From Vibrio sp. CB1-14 (GTDB lineage: Bacteria > Pseudomonadota > Gammaproteobacteria > Enterobacterales > Vibrionaceae), in the NCBI RefSeq assembly GCF_040412085.2, contig NZ_CP115921.1:186001-250000 (forward strand): a DNA stretch of 64,000 nt, written 5' to 3'. The translations under genes and the position numbers were made by a program. The notes under the pieces were generated by a model. That model did no database searches and had not been told where the DNA came from. It saw only the letters and a list, made by a program, of their open reading frames with translations. Shown here piece after piece: positions 47,924-56,607 of this stretch; position 1 is the stretch's first letter; each line of letters opens with the position of its first letter.

Positions 47924-47982
47924 GAATTAGAGAAATTCAGTTTTGCCTTTGATCTCAATCCAAAAGAGAATTTCTCAAATTC
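47924..47982. promoter_or_regulatory. palindrome pair E
   Basis: Exact GAATTAGAGAAATTC at 47924-47938 and inverted GAATTTCTCAAATTC at 47968-47982, centres 44 bp apart. The symmetry continues outward (CGAC/GTCC flanks). It is 69 bp from the hydrolase start on one side and 60 bp from the small gene on the other, so it could control both. Confidence 0.7.
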
Positions 47983-48042
47983 GTCCAACTTCAACGTGAG
48001 GTCTGATATAACAAACCTATCTTTTATCACAGAGATTATTCA

Positions 48043-48123
48043 ATGAAGTATCTAGCCCTTATATTAACGTTTAGTAGCTATCTCGTATTCTTCTTCTTCC
48101 TTGCTACTCGTATGACGAGTTGA
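48043..48123 (+). CDS. 26-residue membrane peptide (copy 1)
   Basis: Starts MKYLALILTF, has a single hydrophobic span with a run of four Phe, and ends LATRMTS. It is related to the peptide at 54800: same length, same MKYL start, same SYL-x-FFFF core and same TR-x-x-S end, 15 identical positions. AGAG lies about 10 nt before the ATG. It should be an inner-membrane miniprotein with a short positive C-terminal tail. No known family is recognised. Confidence 0.65.
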   Translation: MKYLALILTFSSYLVFFFFLATRMTS

Positions 48124-48410
48124 TGTAACTCTAGTGAAAGGTGTGAGTCTTATGGAAGTAAAAAGGGTGGATTCAAGCTTTAGTTATTAAAAAATAAAGA
48201 TTTTTAATTTTTGAGTGGAACTTTTATGATTGTCGCACTTACTGTCTGAAATCAGGTATTTCTATTGTATGAGTGACGGATCACACCCTCAGCATACAAC
48301 TGGTTGACACTCGTTAATTGGCGTAAATTTGATGCCGCGTTCAGAGCGAACTCACTGTTCAAACTTCAAGTTACTATTTAACCTTTTGGATCAACTCAGT
48401 TCGTCGATAG

Positions 48411-48469
48411 GAATTATAGAAATTCATATACAAATTTTGTGACAAACCAAATATGAATTTCTCAAAACC
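48411..48469. promoter_or_regulatory. palindrome pair F
   Basis: GAATTATAGAAATTC at 48411-48425 and GAATTTCTCAAAACC at 48455-48469, centres 44 bp apart. Both copies are degenerate but the spacing equals that of pairs E and H. It lies 188 bp upstream of secD. Confidence 0.55.
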
Positions 48470-48656
48470 ATAGTGAAAAGCAATAAAGAAACTAATATGG
48501 CTCGACAACCAACAGTTGGGTTTATCGATAGAATCTAAAGCGCCATCGATATCCTTTCGAAACCCTTAGGTTCAACTCTTACGTAAAGAATTACGGTGTT
48601 TATTTAACAAATAGACTCGGCGCTATTTATTTACTAATCAATAAGATGTAACCAAC

Positions 48657-50444
48657 ATGAAGTTAAAGCGTTCAACCGCACCCATAAATTATTCAGCTAA
48701 ATGGAAAGTCATCGTTCTTGCACTGTCTGTCGCACTGATGCTGCTCAGCGCCCTACCTTCTGCATTTGGCGAACGTGAAGCTTTACACATTTCAAACCAT
48801 ACGCACTCGGCACGTCCAGATAACATCTATCGCTATTTAGTGGATAACGATATCGATGTTCACAGCGTTCATGAAGCAAACGATATGTTTGTCGTGACCT
48901 TTTCTTCAAGTGGGCAGCAAGCTCCAGCACAAACATTAATGTCTGAGTTTATTCAACCATCGGAGACCGTTGCCCTCACACTCGAACCTGCCGCGCCTTC
49001 TTGGCTAACCTCGCTTGGTTTTCAGCCGATCAAATTAGGGTTAGATCTTCGTGGTGGCGTTCAGTTTCTCTTAGACGTCGACCTCACCCCCGTTTTTAAT
49101 GCTCACGCACAATCGGTGATCGACGATCTTCGCCAGGAATTTCGTGTACGCGCTAGTGTAGAAAGCGGTGAAGTGAATATTACTCAATATAACGAAGCAC
49201 AATTGGGGGATATTCGAGCTCACTTAAGAACACAGCATCCTAATTGGACTCTGAGTCAATCGAGGGAGCGCTTAGTAATCTCAATGAATGAGGAGGAAAG
49301 GCGTTCAATTCGAACTCTCACCGTGACACAAAACCTTCAAACCATGCGAGGCCGTATCGAAGAGTTAGGGATCACGGAAGCCGTCGTTCAGCGCCAAGGT
49401 GAAAATCGAATTCGTATCGAACTACCGGGCGTCCAAGATCCAACTTCAGCAAAAAACATTATCGGCGCCACGGCATCATTAGCGTTCTATCATGTGGAAC
49501 CGAATGCCAGCGCACGAACGAAAGTCGTCAATGACCAAGATGGTCGGCCTGTCCTTCTTCATAGAAACAGCATCTTAGGAGGCGAACATATTATTGATGC
49601 TCGTGCCAGCCTAGGAGAAATGGGCACACCTGAAGTTAATATTACGCTTAATAGCACGGGTGGACGACTGATGACTAATCACTCGCGCAGTAATATCGGC
49701 AATCCAATGGCGACTCTGTACAGCGAATACAGCCAGTCAGAGACAGGGCATTCCATTGAACAAAGCGAAGTCATCAGTGTTGCAACAATTCAGTCTACGC
49801 TGGGTAATCGCTTTCGAATCACTGGCGTAGGCTCGATGCAAGATGCGCAAGAACTTGCTCTTCTATTGAGAGCTGGCTCGCTGACAGCTCCAGTCACCAT
49901 CGTTGAAGAAAGAACAATAGGGCCAACGCTAGGCGCTGAAAACGTCAAAAATGGGTTTGCGGCACTCGCCTTGGGGCTGGGTTTTACTTTGCTGTTCATC
50001 GCCTGTTGGTATCGACGCCTTGGTTGGGTTGCGAACACGGCACTGACGATCAACTTAGTGTGCCTGTTTGGTCTGTTAGCGCTCATTCCAGGAGCAGTGC
50101 TCACGCTTCCCGGCATCGCAGGGTTAGTACTCACCGTGGGGATGGCAGTCGACACCAACGTACTTATCTTTGAGCGCATCAAAGACAAAATGCGAGAAGG
50201 CAGAAACTTTGCTCAAGCCATAGACAGAGGTTTCGATAGTGCATTCTCTTCGATTTTTGATGCCAACCTCACCACCATGATCGTCGCCATTGCTTTATAT
50301 GCAATCGGTAACGGTCCGATTCAAGGCTTTGCTATCACACTGGGGTTAGGACTATTAACTAGCTTGTTTACCGGCGTATTTGCGTCTCGAATTCTTATCA
50401 ACTATTTGTGGGGAAGAGACACCTCACACGAGGTGAAGCTGTAA
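48657..50444 (+). CDS. secD: protein-export membrane protein SecD, second-copy type
   Basis: 595 residues. An N-terminal membrane segment is followed by a large periplasmic P1 region and LGLDLRGGVQFLLDVD, IRIELPGVQDP and five C-terminal membrane segments with GMAVDTNVLIFERIKDKMREG. SecDF uses the ion gradient to help the Sec channel release exported proteins. Vibrios typically have two pairs; the main one lies with yajC and tgt, so this unlinked pair is likely secDF2. Its stop overlaps the secF start (TAATG). Confidence 0.93.
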   Translation: MKLKRSTAPINYSAKWKVIVLALSVALMLLSALPSAFGEREALHISNHTHSARPDNIYRYLVDNDIDVHSVHEANDMFVVTFSSSGQQAPAQTLMSEFIQPSETVALTLEPAAPSWLTSLGFQPIKLGLDLRGGVQFLLDVDLTPVFNAHAQSVIDDLRQEFRVRASVESGEVNITQYNEAQLGDIRAHLRTQHPNWTLSQSRERLVISMNEEERRSIRTLTVTQNLQTMRGRIEELGITEAVVQRQGENRIRIELPGVQDPTSAKNIIGATASLAFYHVEPNASARTKVVNDQDGRPVLLHRNSILGGEHIIDARASLGEMGTPEVNITLNSTGGRLMTNHSRSNIGNPMATLYSEYSQSETGHSIEQSEVISVATIQSTLGNRFRITGVGSMQDAQELALLLRAGSLTAPVTIVEERTIGPTLGAENVKNGFAALALGLGFTLLFIACWYRRLGWVANTALTINLVCLFGLLALIPGAVLTLPGIAGLVLTVGMAVDTNVLIFERIKDKMREGRNFAQAIDRGFDSAFSSIFDANLTTMIVAIALYAIGNGPIQGFAITLGLGLLTSLFTGVFASRILINYLWGRDTSHEVKL

Positions 50445-51346
50445 TGACCAAATCAATTAACGTCACCAAAATACGTCAATTGATGACGATAATATCTCTG
50501 ATTCTATTGACACTTTCCATTACTTCTATCGTCGCAAGGGGATTCAATTGGGGTCTCGATTTTACGGGAGGTGTAGTCGCCGATATTCAAACAAACCCGA
50601 GCGTATCTCAAGTTGTGCTCAAATCTCATCTCGACTCTGCATTGAGCCAAGACGTACAACTAACTGCTGCAGGCAGCGAGGGGTATTGGCAGCTACGTTT
50701 CAATGATACAGACATAGATTTGCACGAATCATTAAACCAAGCACTATTACCCCTAGACAGCAGTTTTCATATTGCCAACAGTAGCGTGATTGGCCCTCAG
50801 GTTGGATTGGAAATGGTCGAACAAGGCGGCTTGGCAATTTTGGCTTGTTTCGTTCTGACCTTACTGTATTTGAGCTACCGATTTGAGTGGCGATTAGCGC
50901 TAGGTTCTGTTGCGGCGTTGGTTTATGACATTGTCATTGTGCTAGGACTATTTGCGATGACTCACATCGAATTCAACCTGACCGTTTTAGCTGCGTTATT
51001 GGCAGTCATGGGCTACTCCCTAAATGACTCGATCATCATTTCAGACAGAATCCGTGAGGTATTTCGTGCGAAGCCAGACGGTGATACCGATACCCTTCTC
51101 GACCAGTCCATAGTGTCAACCTTATCACGAACACTAGTCACATCAGGCACCACCTTAGTCACAGTCTCTTCATTGTGGTTATTAGGAGGGAGTGCGCTAG
51201 AAGGGTTTGCCATTGCATTGTGCGTCGGTATTTTCAGTGGAACATGGTCCTCTATCTCCATCGGTACGCTATTGCCAACTCGTGTGGGTTTAAAACCAAT
51301 CCACTATAAACAGGAAGAAACTGAACCACTTCAACACATTCCTTAG
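50444..51346 (+). CDS. secF: protein-export membrane protein SecF, second-copy type
   Basis: 300 residues starting at the ATG 50444, preceded by AGGTGA; a longer in-frame start at 50408 lies inside secD. Family motifs are GFNWGLDFTGGVVADI, the LAALLAVMGYSLNDSIIISDRIRE stretch and SRTLVTSGTTLVTVSSLWLLGG. It forms the six-span partner of SecD. The pair is preceded by palindrome pair F. Confidence 0.94.
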   Translation: MTKSINVTKIRQLMTIISLILLTLSITSIVARGFNWGLDFTGGVVADIQTNPSVSQVVLKSHLDSALSQDVQLTAAGSEGYWQLRFNDTDIDLHESLNQALLPLDSSFHIANSSVIGPQVGLEMVEQGGLAILACFVLTLLYLSYRFEWRLALGSVAALVYDIVIVLGLFAMTHIEFNLTVLAALLAVMGYSLNDSIIISDRIREVFRAKPDGDTDTLLDQSIVSTLSRTLVTSGTTLVTVSSLWLLGGSALEGFAIALCVGIFSGTWSSISIGTLLPTRVGLKPIHYKQEETEPLQHIP

Positions 51347-51401
51347 ATTTTGCTTACTTAGAACGCGATTAGGCAAGAGTTAGTCGTCTGATAGCAACAA
51401 A

Positions 51402-51416
51402 GAATTTCTCTAATTC
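51402..51416. promoter_or_regulatory. palindrome G (single exact copy)
   Basis: GAATTTCTCTAATTC, exact, is 188 bp upstream of the decayed chaA copy, just as pair C lies upstream of the intact chaA. No phased partner is visible. It shows that the duplicated cassette carried its own control site. Confidence 0.65.
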
Positions 51417-51603
51417 ATGGGCTAAATCACCTATTCACTTTAAGTTAGCAACTTGATTAAACGCATAGCTTTGCGCCTATCGCCTGATAGGTAAAAGCTT
51501 AAACATCTAATTTGAAACGAACTGCGTGCTGCAGAGTTAATTGCAATATTCACCCAATTAACTCTCGTTAAAGAACATTAGCGAGCCTTCGGTAACTCAA
51601 TAA

Positions 51604-51737
51604 AGGCTCAACGTACTCAAACAAGAATACAAACTGCCACTTGGCATTGTTGCCGTTCTATTTTTCAAATTGTTCGGCGATAACTTACTCACTGGGGCTT
51701 ATCTCAGTCCGCCTACATCATTCTGGTGTTTGATTAA
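51604..51737 (+). pseudogene. deleted second copy of the chaA-type antiporter
   Basis: About 34 codons reading LNVLKQEYKL...AVLFFKLFGDNLLTG match the N-terminus of the intact antiporter (LNLIKQEYKL...AVLFFKLVGDGLLSG). They run directly into GCC TAC ATC ATT CTG GTG TTT GAT TAA, the last codons of the same gene (AYIILVFD versus AYIILMFD) in another frame. The start codon has become AGG. Some 320 codons between are gone. Confidence 0.85.
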
Positions 51738-51793
51738 AACACTTTCAGGGTACTTGTATTGTCAGCAAGAACCCATGTTAACTTGGAGTTCCC

Positions 51794-52450
51794 ATGCAAG
51801 AGATTATATCGGCGATTTGGATGCAAGATTTTGATGCTTTGCTTGAATTGAACTCACTGCACGTTTTATTGCTTTTACTGGGCGTCGTGCTTTTTCTCGA
51901 GTCGAGTTTTGTTTTTTTACCGCTGCCAGGAGACGGTTTAGTGTTGTTTATTGGAGGTATGGTGGGTTTGGGTGCGATTGATTTTTCAAGCGCCCTACTG
52001 CTGCTGACCAGCGCTGCATTTTTAGGCAGTATTGTTGCGTACCTTCAAGGGCGTTGGCTGCACAATACTCAATTCATGCGTAAAGCTGAACAAACACTTC
52101 CAGCGGGATCGCTACCCAAAGCCAAAAATCTGTTAAACCAATTTGGATTTTTATCCCTGTTCATTTCTCGTTTTGTTCCATTCGTTCGCGTATTGACCCC
52201 AATGCTGATGGGCGTTGCACAACTCAGTTTTATAAGGACGCTTGTCGTCAGCTTCACCAGTTCGATTATGTGGGTCTTCAGTTTGTTGCTGCTAGGAAAG
52301 TGGGTCATGCGACACCCATTCGTCTCTCAATACCAAGAATTCATTACAAAATGGTTTTTGATGGGCAGTTTGGTTTTGATGATCGTTGCATTTATCGCAA
52401 TTTTCATGCGACTTGCAACCAAAAAACGACAACTAAAAATACCCTATTAG
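51794..52450 (+). CDS. DedA family membrane protein
   Basis: 218 residues with about five hydrophobic stretches. FLPLPGDGLVLFIGG and GFLSLFISRFVPFVRVLTPMLMGVAQLS carry the DedA signature (R-x3-P-x2-R). DedA proteins include undecaprenyl-phosphate flippases and factors needed for alkaline or membrane-potential stress. It is intact although it sits inside the decayed transporter cassette, so it is probably still selected. Confidence 0.88.
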   Translation: MQEIISAIWMQDFDALLELNSLHVLLLLLGVVLFLESSFVFLPLPGDGLVLFIGGMVGLGAIDFSSALLLLTSAAFLGSIVAYLQGRWLHNTQFMRKAEQTLPAGSLPKAKNLLNQFGFLSLFISRFVPFVRVLTPMLMGVAQLSFIRTLVVSFTSSIMWVFSLLLLGKWVMRHPFVSQYQEFITKWFLMGSLVLMIVAFIAIFMRLATKKRQLKIPY

Positions 52451-52495
52451 ACAACGCTGCAACCATATTCTCACTCATTGTCAAAGGTTTCATAT

Positions 52496-53529
52496 ATGAC
52501 ATCAATTAACTTAGCTTTTTCGTCAGAAAGTGTGGAAAAGTTGTATTTGGAAATACTAGCATGCCTTACTCCTAGAAAGGCGAAGCAGCTTAACAAAGCA
52601 ATACTCGGGGCGGAGAATTCCGAACTGCCTTTAGTATTAAGAAACCTCTCTTACCCACAACGTATCGCTACATGGACTCTACTAAACGAAGTGAACCCAA
52701 ACCTTGCAGCTAGCTTGCTCGAGCACTTGTCAGATCCTGAGCTTTTATGGCTGTTCAGCCAGTTACCTGAAACCACGAGCCTTAAGTTGTTTCAATACTT
52801 GCATTCCGCTGACCGTCGATTACTACTAAACGAACTACCCACTGAACTAACAAAACAGCTCAAACAGGCGCTGCCAACAATATGGGAAGATGAAGAACGG
52901 GCGGCCTTAAAATACCGACAAGACAACGCAGGAGGAATTTGCAGGAGTGAAACTCTTAAACTACCTTCAGATGCCACCGTCGACAGCTTGAGCGCTAGAT
53001 TAAGTAATGAAGAACACGGTTTGGATCGACTAGAGTGGCGCTATGTATACTTACACGACACAGAAGGCCGTTATTTAGGCGGACTTAAAATACGATTAAA
53101 AGCACACTAGATAAAACGCTGCACCCCGTCATACCTGTCGTTGACGAACAAGGTTTTCAAATTGGCATTGTCGGCTAGAAACATCTTAATGAAGCTCTAT
53201 ATTTACGTTCTAAGCAGCAGATGCTTGAACAATCTGGTGTATTCGGGGGAGATGAATCCCGCACCATGCTAGTGCTTAAACGTAACCTACGTCGACTCAC
53301 CTTTTTAATGCCTTCAGTTGCGTTAAGTTATGCTGCGATTTCAATCATTGCTATGTACGAACCCATCATAGAGCAAATCGCTGTCTTAGCGGCGGTGTTA
53401 CCACTTGTCGCCAACCTTTCCGGAGCCGCGGGGAATCAATCCGTAACCGTATCTATTCGCGAGTTATCTTTGGGACAAATCTCAACCAAAGACCTTCTGT
53501 ATGTGGTAGCAAAAGAGATCCCTATTGGC
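52496..53529 (+). pseudogene. broken second copy of the mgtE-type transporter
   Basis: About 200 codons from the ATG at 52496 follow the intact gene (for example EERAALKYRQDNAGGIC versus EERAALNYASDSAGGIC) up to GGLKIR. A deletion of about 105 bp then joins KIR to the later KSTLD segment out of frame (CGAT microhomology) and gives a stop. Further damage is a TAG at 53176-53178 where the intact gene has Phe. The homology continues through ANLSGAAGNQSVTVSIREL to KEIPIG at 53529 and then switches to marC sequence. Confidence 0.88.
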
Positions 53530-53746
53530 GCCCTCGTACTTCTTGACCATTCCTTCACTATACGGGCCAGGTTCGATAGCGGTTATCATCAGTTTGGCCG
53601 CTCAAATTGCAACGTATGAGAATCACACTAGCATGGCGAGTGTCTATGGAGGTGTTGTGACAGTACTTGCTGTTGTTGCAATGATAGCGACGCTCACTTT
53701 AACCATGGCTTACCCTTTTATAATTCACCTTCGGCAAAAACAGTAG
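53530..53746 (+). pseudogene. marC fragment fused to the mgtE remnant
   Basis: From 53530 the sequence matches the middle of the intact MarC protein: TIPSLYGPGSIAVIISLAAQIATYENH versus TIPSLCGPGSMAMVISLAAQIASYEDH, ending early after TMAYPF. The N-terminal half and last 50 residues are missing, and a one-base shift separates it from the mgtE remnant. It is dead. Confidence 0.85.
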
Positions 53747-53867
53747 CGCAACTTCCTAACAGGCTAACCGGATAGAACGCCACCGTCTTTTAGTTTCTCA
53801 ATTTTTTGGATTAAATAAAGACTCTTTACAGGGGATACGCCTATAGTTTATGACACGTCATTAAATA

Positions 53868-53886
53868 AGCCCGCATTAAGCGGGCT
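53868..53886 (-). terminator. terminator of the barrel gene
   Basis: AGCCCGC-N5-GCGGGCT; on the minus strand it is followed by TATTTAAT. It lies 10 bp after the stop codon of the gene at 53896. Confidence 0.7.
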
Positions 53887-53895
53887 GAAAGTATG

Positions 53896-54573
53896 TTAGA
53901 AACCAATTCGGTATGACATGGTAGAAAGATGATCCCCTCTGTCATATTGATACGTATAAACCAAACTCTGATTGTTATTGATTGTATAGCCTACATCCGC
54001 AATCAAATCCCAATTTCTAAAACTTGATCGACGACCATTTTCTTCCTGTAGATCATTGAAGCTAAATGTGTATTCAGGTGTAACACTCAACCAAATATTA
54101 TTACTTGTATTGTAGACCATATTTAGCGATAACTGAGTATAGTAAGCGGTGTTCAACATTGATTGATGTTCAAACGAACCTAAAGCTAGCTCTGGAACCA
54201 GACGAATATCTTTATTAAGCGGCACGTTTACGTGCACACCAAGCTCGCCTGTGTTCGATCGGATGTTTCTATTATCAAAGTTTGAATCATAGTTATACCC
54301 TAAAAAATAGCCTACCCCAGTGTGATGAATGACATTAAGTCTTAAATCGTGATTTCCAAAATTATCATCACTATGATAGGTACCTAATAGATTCCAGCTG
54401 TTGTTAACTTGACTGGTAAATTGAGCGTTGACGTCAAAATCCTTACTACCATAACCGACAGAAAGACCATTATACGACGCATAAGGATTTGAGAAGTCGA
54501 TATTTTTATTCGCTAAAACTGAAGTAGAAGATAGAGTGGTTAAAATTGCTGCGATAGTGACTACTTTTTTCAT
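53896..54573 (-). CDS. outer-membrane beta-barrel protein
   Basis: 225 residues: signal peptide (LSSTSVLA-NK), then alternating strands, about ten, such as YNGLSVGYGSKDFDVNAQFTS and NSWNLLGTYHSDDNFG, ending in LSTMSYRIGF with a terminal Phe. It resembles small Vibrio OmpW/OMP_b-brl-like barrels without a sure match. It is transcribed away from palindrome pair H. Confidence 0.75.
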   Translation of the reverse strand: MKKVVTIAAILTTLSSTSVLANKNIDFSNPYASYNGLSVGYGSKDFDVNAQFTSQVNNSWNLLGTYHSDDNFGNHDLRLNVIHHTGVGYFLGYNYDSNFDNRNIRSNTGELGVHVNVPLNKDIRLVPELALGSFEHQSMLNTAYYTQLSLNMVYNTSNNIWLSVTPEYTFSFNDLQEENGRRSSFRNWDLIADVGYTINNNQSLVYTYQYDRGDHLSTMSYRIGF

Positions 54574-54685
54574 TGAGACTCTCTATATTAATCAATATTT
54601 CATTCATCCATGAAACAGTAATAAATCCAAATTTTTATGTCGCTGGAATAACACTACTGTATGTTTTTCGATGACGCTTGACGAG

Positions 54686-54744
54686 GAATTAGAGAAATTC
54701 AAATTTGTTCGCAACTCATACCCAATTATGAATTTCTCTAATTC
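54686..54744. promoter_or_regulatory. palindrome pair H (both copies exact)
   Basis: GAATTAGAGAAATTC at 54686-54700 and GAATTTCTCTAATTC at 54730-54744, centres 44 bp apart. This is the best pair in the window. Flanks keep the symmetry (AGGAATT / AATTCCT). It lies 113 bp from the barrel gene start (minus) and 56 bp from the 26-codon gene (plus). Confidence 0.75.
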
Positions 54745-54799
54745 CTATTTCATCTTCACGACACTACTTACAATCAAATCTCTAATATGAGGATTGAAC

Positions 54800-54880
54800 A
54801 TGAAATATTTACCTGCCTGTATGATATTCGCAAGTTACTTAGCCTTCTTTTTCTTTTTTGTTACTAGACTCAATAGTTAA
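54800..54880 (+). CDS. 26-residue membrane peptide (copy 2)
   Basis: Starts MKYLPACMIF, has a hydrophobic span with five consecutive Phe and ends VTRLNS. GAGG lies 8 nt upstream of the ATG. It is the homologue of the peptide at 48043 and, like it, follows a 44-bp-phased palindrome pair and is divergent from an envelope or secreted protein gene. A hairpin resembling a terminator lies at 54944-54969, so it is probably a monocistronic gene. Confidence 0.68.
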   Translation: MKYLPACMIFASYLAFFFFFVTRLNS

Positions 54881-54943
54881 ATAAACAACATCAAGGGTTT
54901 TGTTTTTCTGTTAGCTGTTTTTGTCATGAAGTTTAGACTTAAA

Positions 54944-54969
54944 CAACGATGATTAATTAATGATCGTTG
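54944..54969 (+). terminator. probable terminator of the small membrane-peptide gene
   Basis: CAACGAT...ATCGTTG with one internal mismatch, followed by CTTAGTTTTATT. AT-rich stem, moderate strength. Confidence 0.5.
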
Positions 54970-55046
54970 CTTAGTTTTATTGAACTCCAACGACGTTGCC
55001 TTCAAATAGTGATAACATCCCCCCATCAGAATTACAGAGACTCTCT

Positions 55047-55385
55047 ATGTTTATCCATCATGTTAACGGTATCGACTGGCTGGTGATCACCGCTTTTGAA
55101 GAATTCAAAACCATGTTTATTGAAGATGCGGGGGCTATCCCCTCTTACTTCTCTACGACCAGCGAATTGAGCCTGATCGATCAAGCTAAGCGCACTTATG
55201 GGTATCTGCCCTCACTCGACGGCATAGTAACGGATACCGGTACGTTGCAAAGACCAAACAATGAAGAAGATTTGAACCCACAGCTTGCCTGTTTGGTTGA
55301 AGGGCGTGGTCGAGTGTTTATCTATCATGGCGGCTTTGTGGCGTTTGTGGATGATGAAAAGACCTTTATTACTCGTTTGGATTGA
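55047..55385 (+). CDS. hypothetical protein
   Basis: 112 residues from the ATG at 55047 after CAGAGA; a TTG start at 54996 would add 17 residues. Cytoplasmic, acidic; it begins with FIHHVNGIDWLVITAFEEFKTMF and has a beta-rich C-terminal part (GRGRVFIYHGGFVAFVDDEKTFI). Family not recognised. It lies 116 bp upstream of the carboxypeptidase-like gene. Confidence 0.55.
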   Translation: MFIHHVNGIDWLVITAFEEFKTMFIEDAGAIPSYFSTTSELSLIDQAKRTYGYLPSLDGIVTDTGTLQRPNNEEDLNPQLACLVEGRGRVFIYHGGFVAFVDDEKTFITRLD

Positions 55386-55501
55386 AAAGCGGTCATTCGG
55401 TCTGCAAGTCAGTTTTGTAACAATCTTCACTTCTCTTCGATTGTCACTGCGCTTCTTCACCGCTATGCTTTCTCCCAAATTAGATATTGAGAATGGAAAC
55501 C

Positions 55502-56422
55502 ATGCAAAATAGCTTTCAATACCCAATCGGTACCCCGGGGAAAAAATGGACAGATAGCGAAGTCCAACAGTGGCGTGAAAGCACGTCGGTAAAACGTCTA
55601 TATAGTGAAGATGTCCTTCCTAAAATCGACGCGCTGCGTGAGAGCTTAGATGTGGTGCAATACGGCGCGCTTTCTTACGATGAAGCTCGCTTCCCGCTGT
55701 TTGCACTGAAAACGCGTGCTTGGGATGCAACAAAGCCAACTATCCTAGTGACGGGTGGTGTACATGGTTATGAGACGTCTGGTGTTCATGGTGCACTTCA
55801 ATTTGCTAAGAACAACGCTCTTGACTACCAGGATGCGTTCAATATCGTTATCGCACCTTGTGTTAGCCCTTGGGGTTATGAAACCATCAATCGCTGGAAT
55901 CCTAACGCAGTAGATCCAAACCGTTCGTTTTATCAGGATTCTCCAGCGGAAGAATCGGCCAATCTCATGGCGTTTGTGGCGTCACTAGACACTGATATTT
56001 GGGCTCACATTGATCTACATGAAACCACAGATACGGATGAAAGTGAGTTCCGCCCTGCTCTTGCTGCACGTGATGGCCTTGAATATATTGAAGACAATGT
56101 ACCAGACGGCTTCTATCTTGTAGGTAACACCGAAAAACCAGCTGAAGCATTTCAAAAACATGTGATTGGCTTTGTTGAAAAAGTAACTCATATTGCGCCG
56201 CCGGATGACAACGGCAAAATTATTGGCTCTGACATGGTGCAGCATGGCGTAATCAATTACCCATTGAAAAAGCTTAGCCTTTGCACTGGCATGACGGATT
56301 GCGAGTACTCAACCACTACGGAAGTGTACCCAGATAGCCCGAAGGTGACTGAACAAGAATGTAATGATGCTCAAGTCGCCGCGGTCTTGGGGGCACTCGA
56401 TTTCCTACAAACGTCGATGTAA
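55502..56422 (+). CDS. M14 family metallocarboxypeptidase-like protein
   Basis: 306 residues, cytoplasmic (no signal peptide). Zinc ligands fit HxxE in GGVHGYETSGVHGA and the later His in AHIDLHETTDTD; the substrate-binding NR motif is DPNRSFY. This is the M14 succinylglutamate-desuccinylase/AGBL-like pattern. Probably cleaves a C-terminal residue or an amide of small peptides. The ATG at 55502 follows GGA at 7 nt; upstream in-frame TTG and ATG are possible but worse. Confidence 0.85.
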   Translation: MQNSFQYPIGTPGKKWTDSEVQQWRESTSVKRLYSEDVLPKIDALRESLDVVQYGALSYDEARFPLFALKTRAWDATKPTILVTGGVHGYETSGVHGALQFAKNNALDYQDAFNIVIAPCVSPWGYETINRWNPNAVDPNRSFYQDSPAEESANLMAFVASLDTDIWAHIDLHETTDTDESEFRPALAARDGLEYIEDNVPDGFYLVGNTEKPAEAFQKHVIGFVEKVTHIAPPDDNGKIIGSDMVQHGVINYPLKKLSLCTGMTDCEYSTTTEVYPDSPKVTEQECNDAQVAAVLGALDFLQTSM

Positions 56423-56433
56423 CACAATACTCC

Positions 56434-56460
56434 AAAACCCAAGCCTAGCGCTTGGGTTTT
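56434..56460 (+). terminator. rho-independent terminator
   Basis: AAAACCCAAGC / GCTTGGGTTTT perfect 11-bp stem with a 5-nt loop and T-rich end. Confidence 0.88.
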
Positions 56461-56607
56461 CTAAAAATACACACCAAAAAATCCATATTTGTAAAACCAG
56501 CAACAAAAAACCACCAAAGTCTCGGTTATTTATTCTCTCGCGCAACAAATCACGCTAGGCTATGTAACGGCAAATAAAAATCATAATTACAAGGAAGTCG
56601 CTCATCT

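Larger units (their letters stand above)
47856..48656. other. 800-bp intergenic region with two palindrome pairs and a small gene
   Basis: It holds pair E, the 26-codon small gene, an AT-rich stretch (48185-48230), pair F and the secD leader. A 13-codon ORF at 48497-48538 has no ribosome-binding site. No VemP-like regulatory gene, which precedes secDF2 in V. alginolyticus, is present. Confidence 0.6.

Noticed and set aside
48497..48538. 13-codon ORF (MARQPTVGFIDRI) upstream of secD
   Set aside because: No ribosome-binding sequence, no resemblance to the two 26-residue peptides or to VemP.
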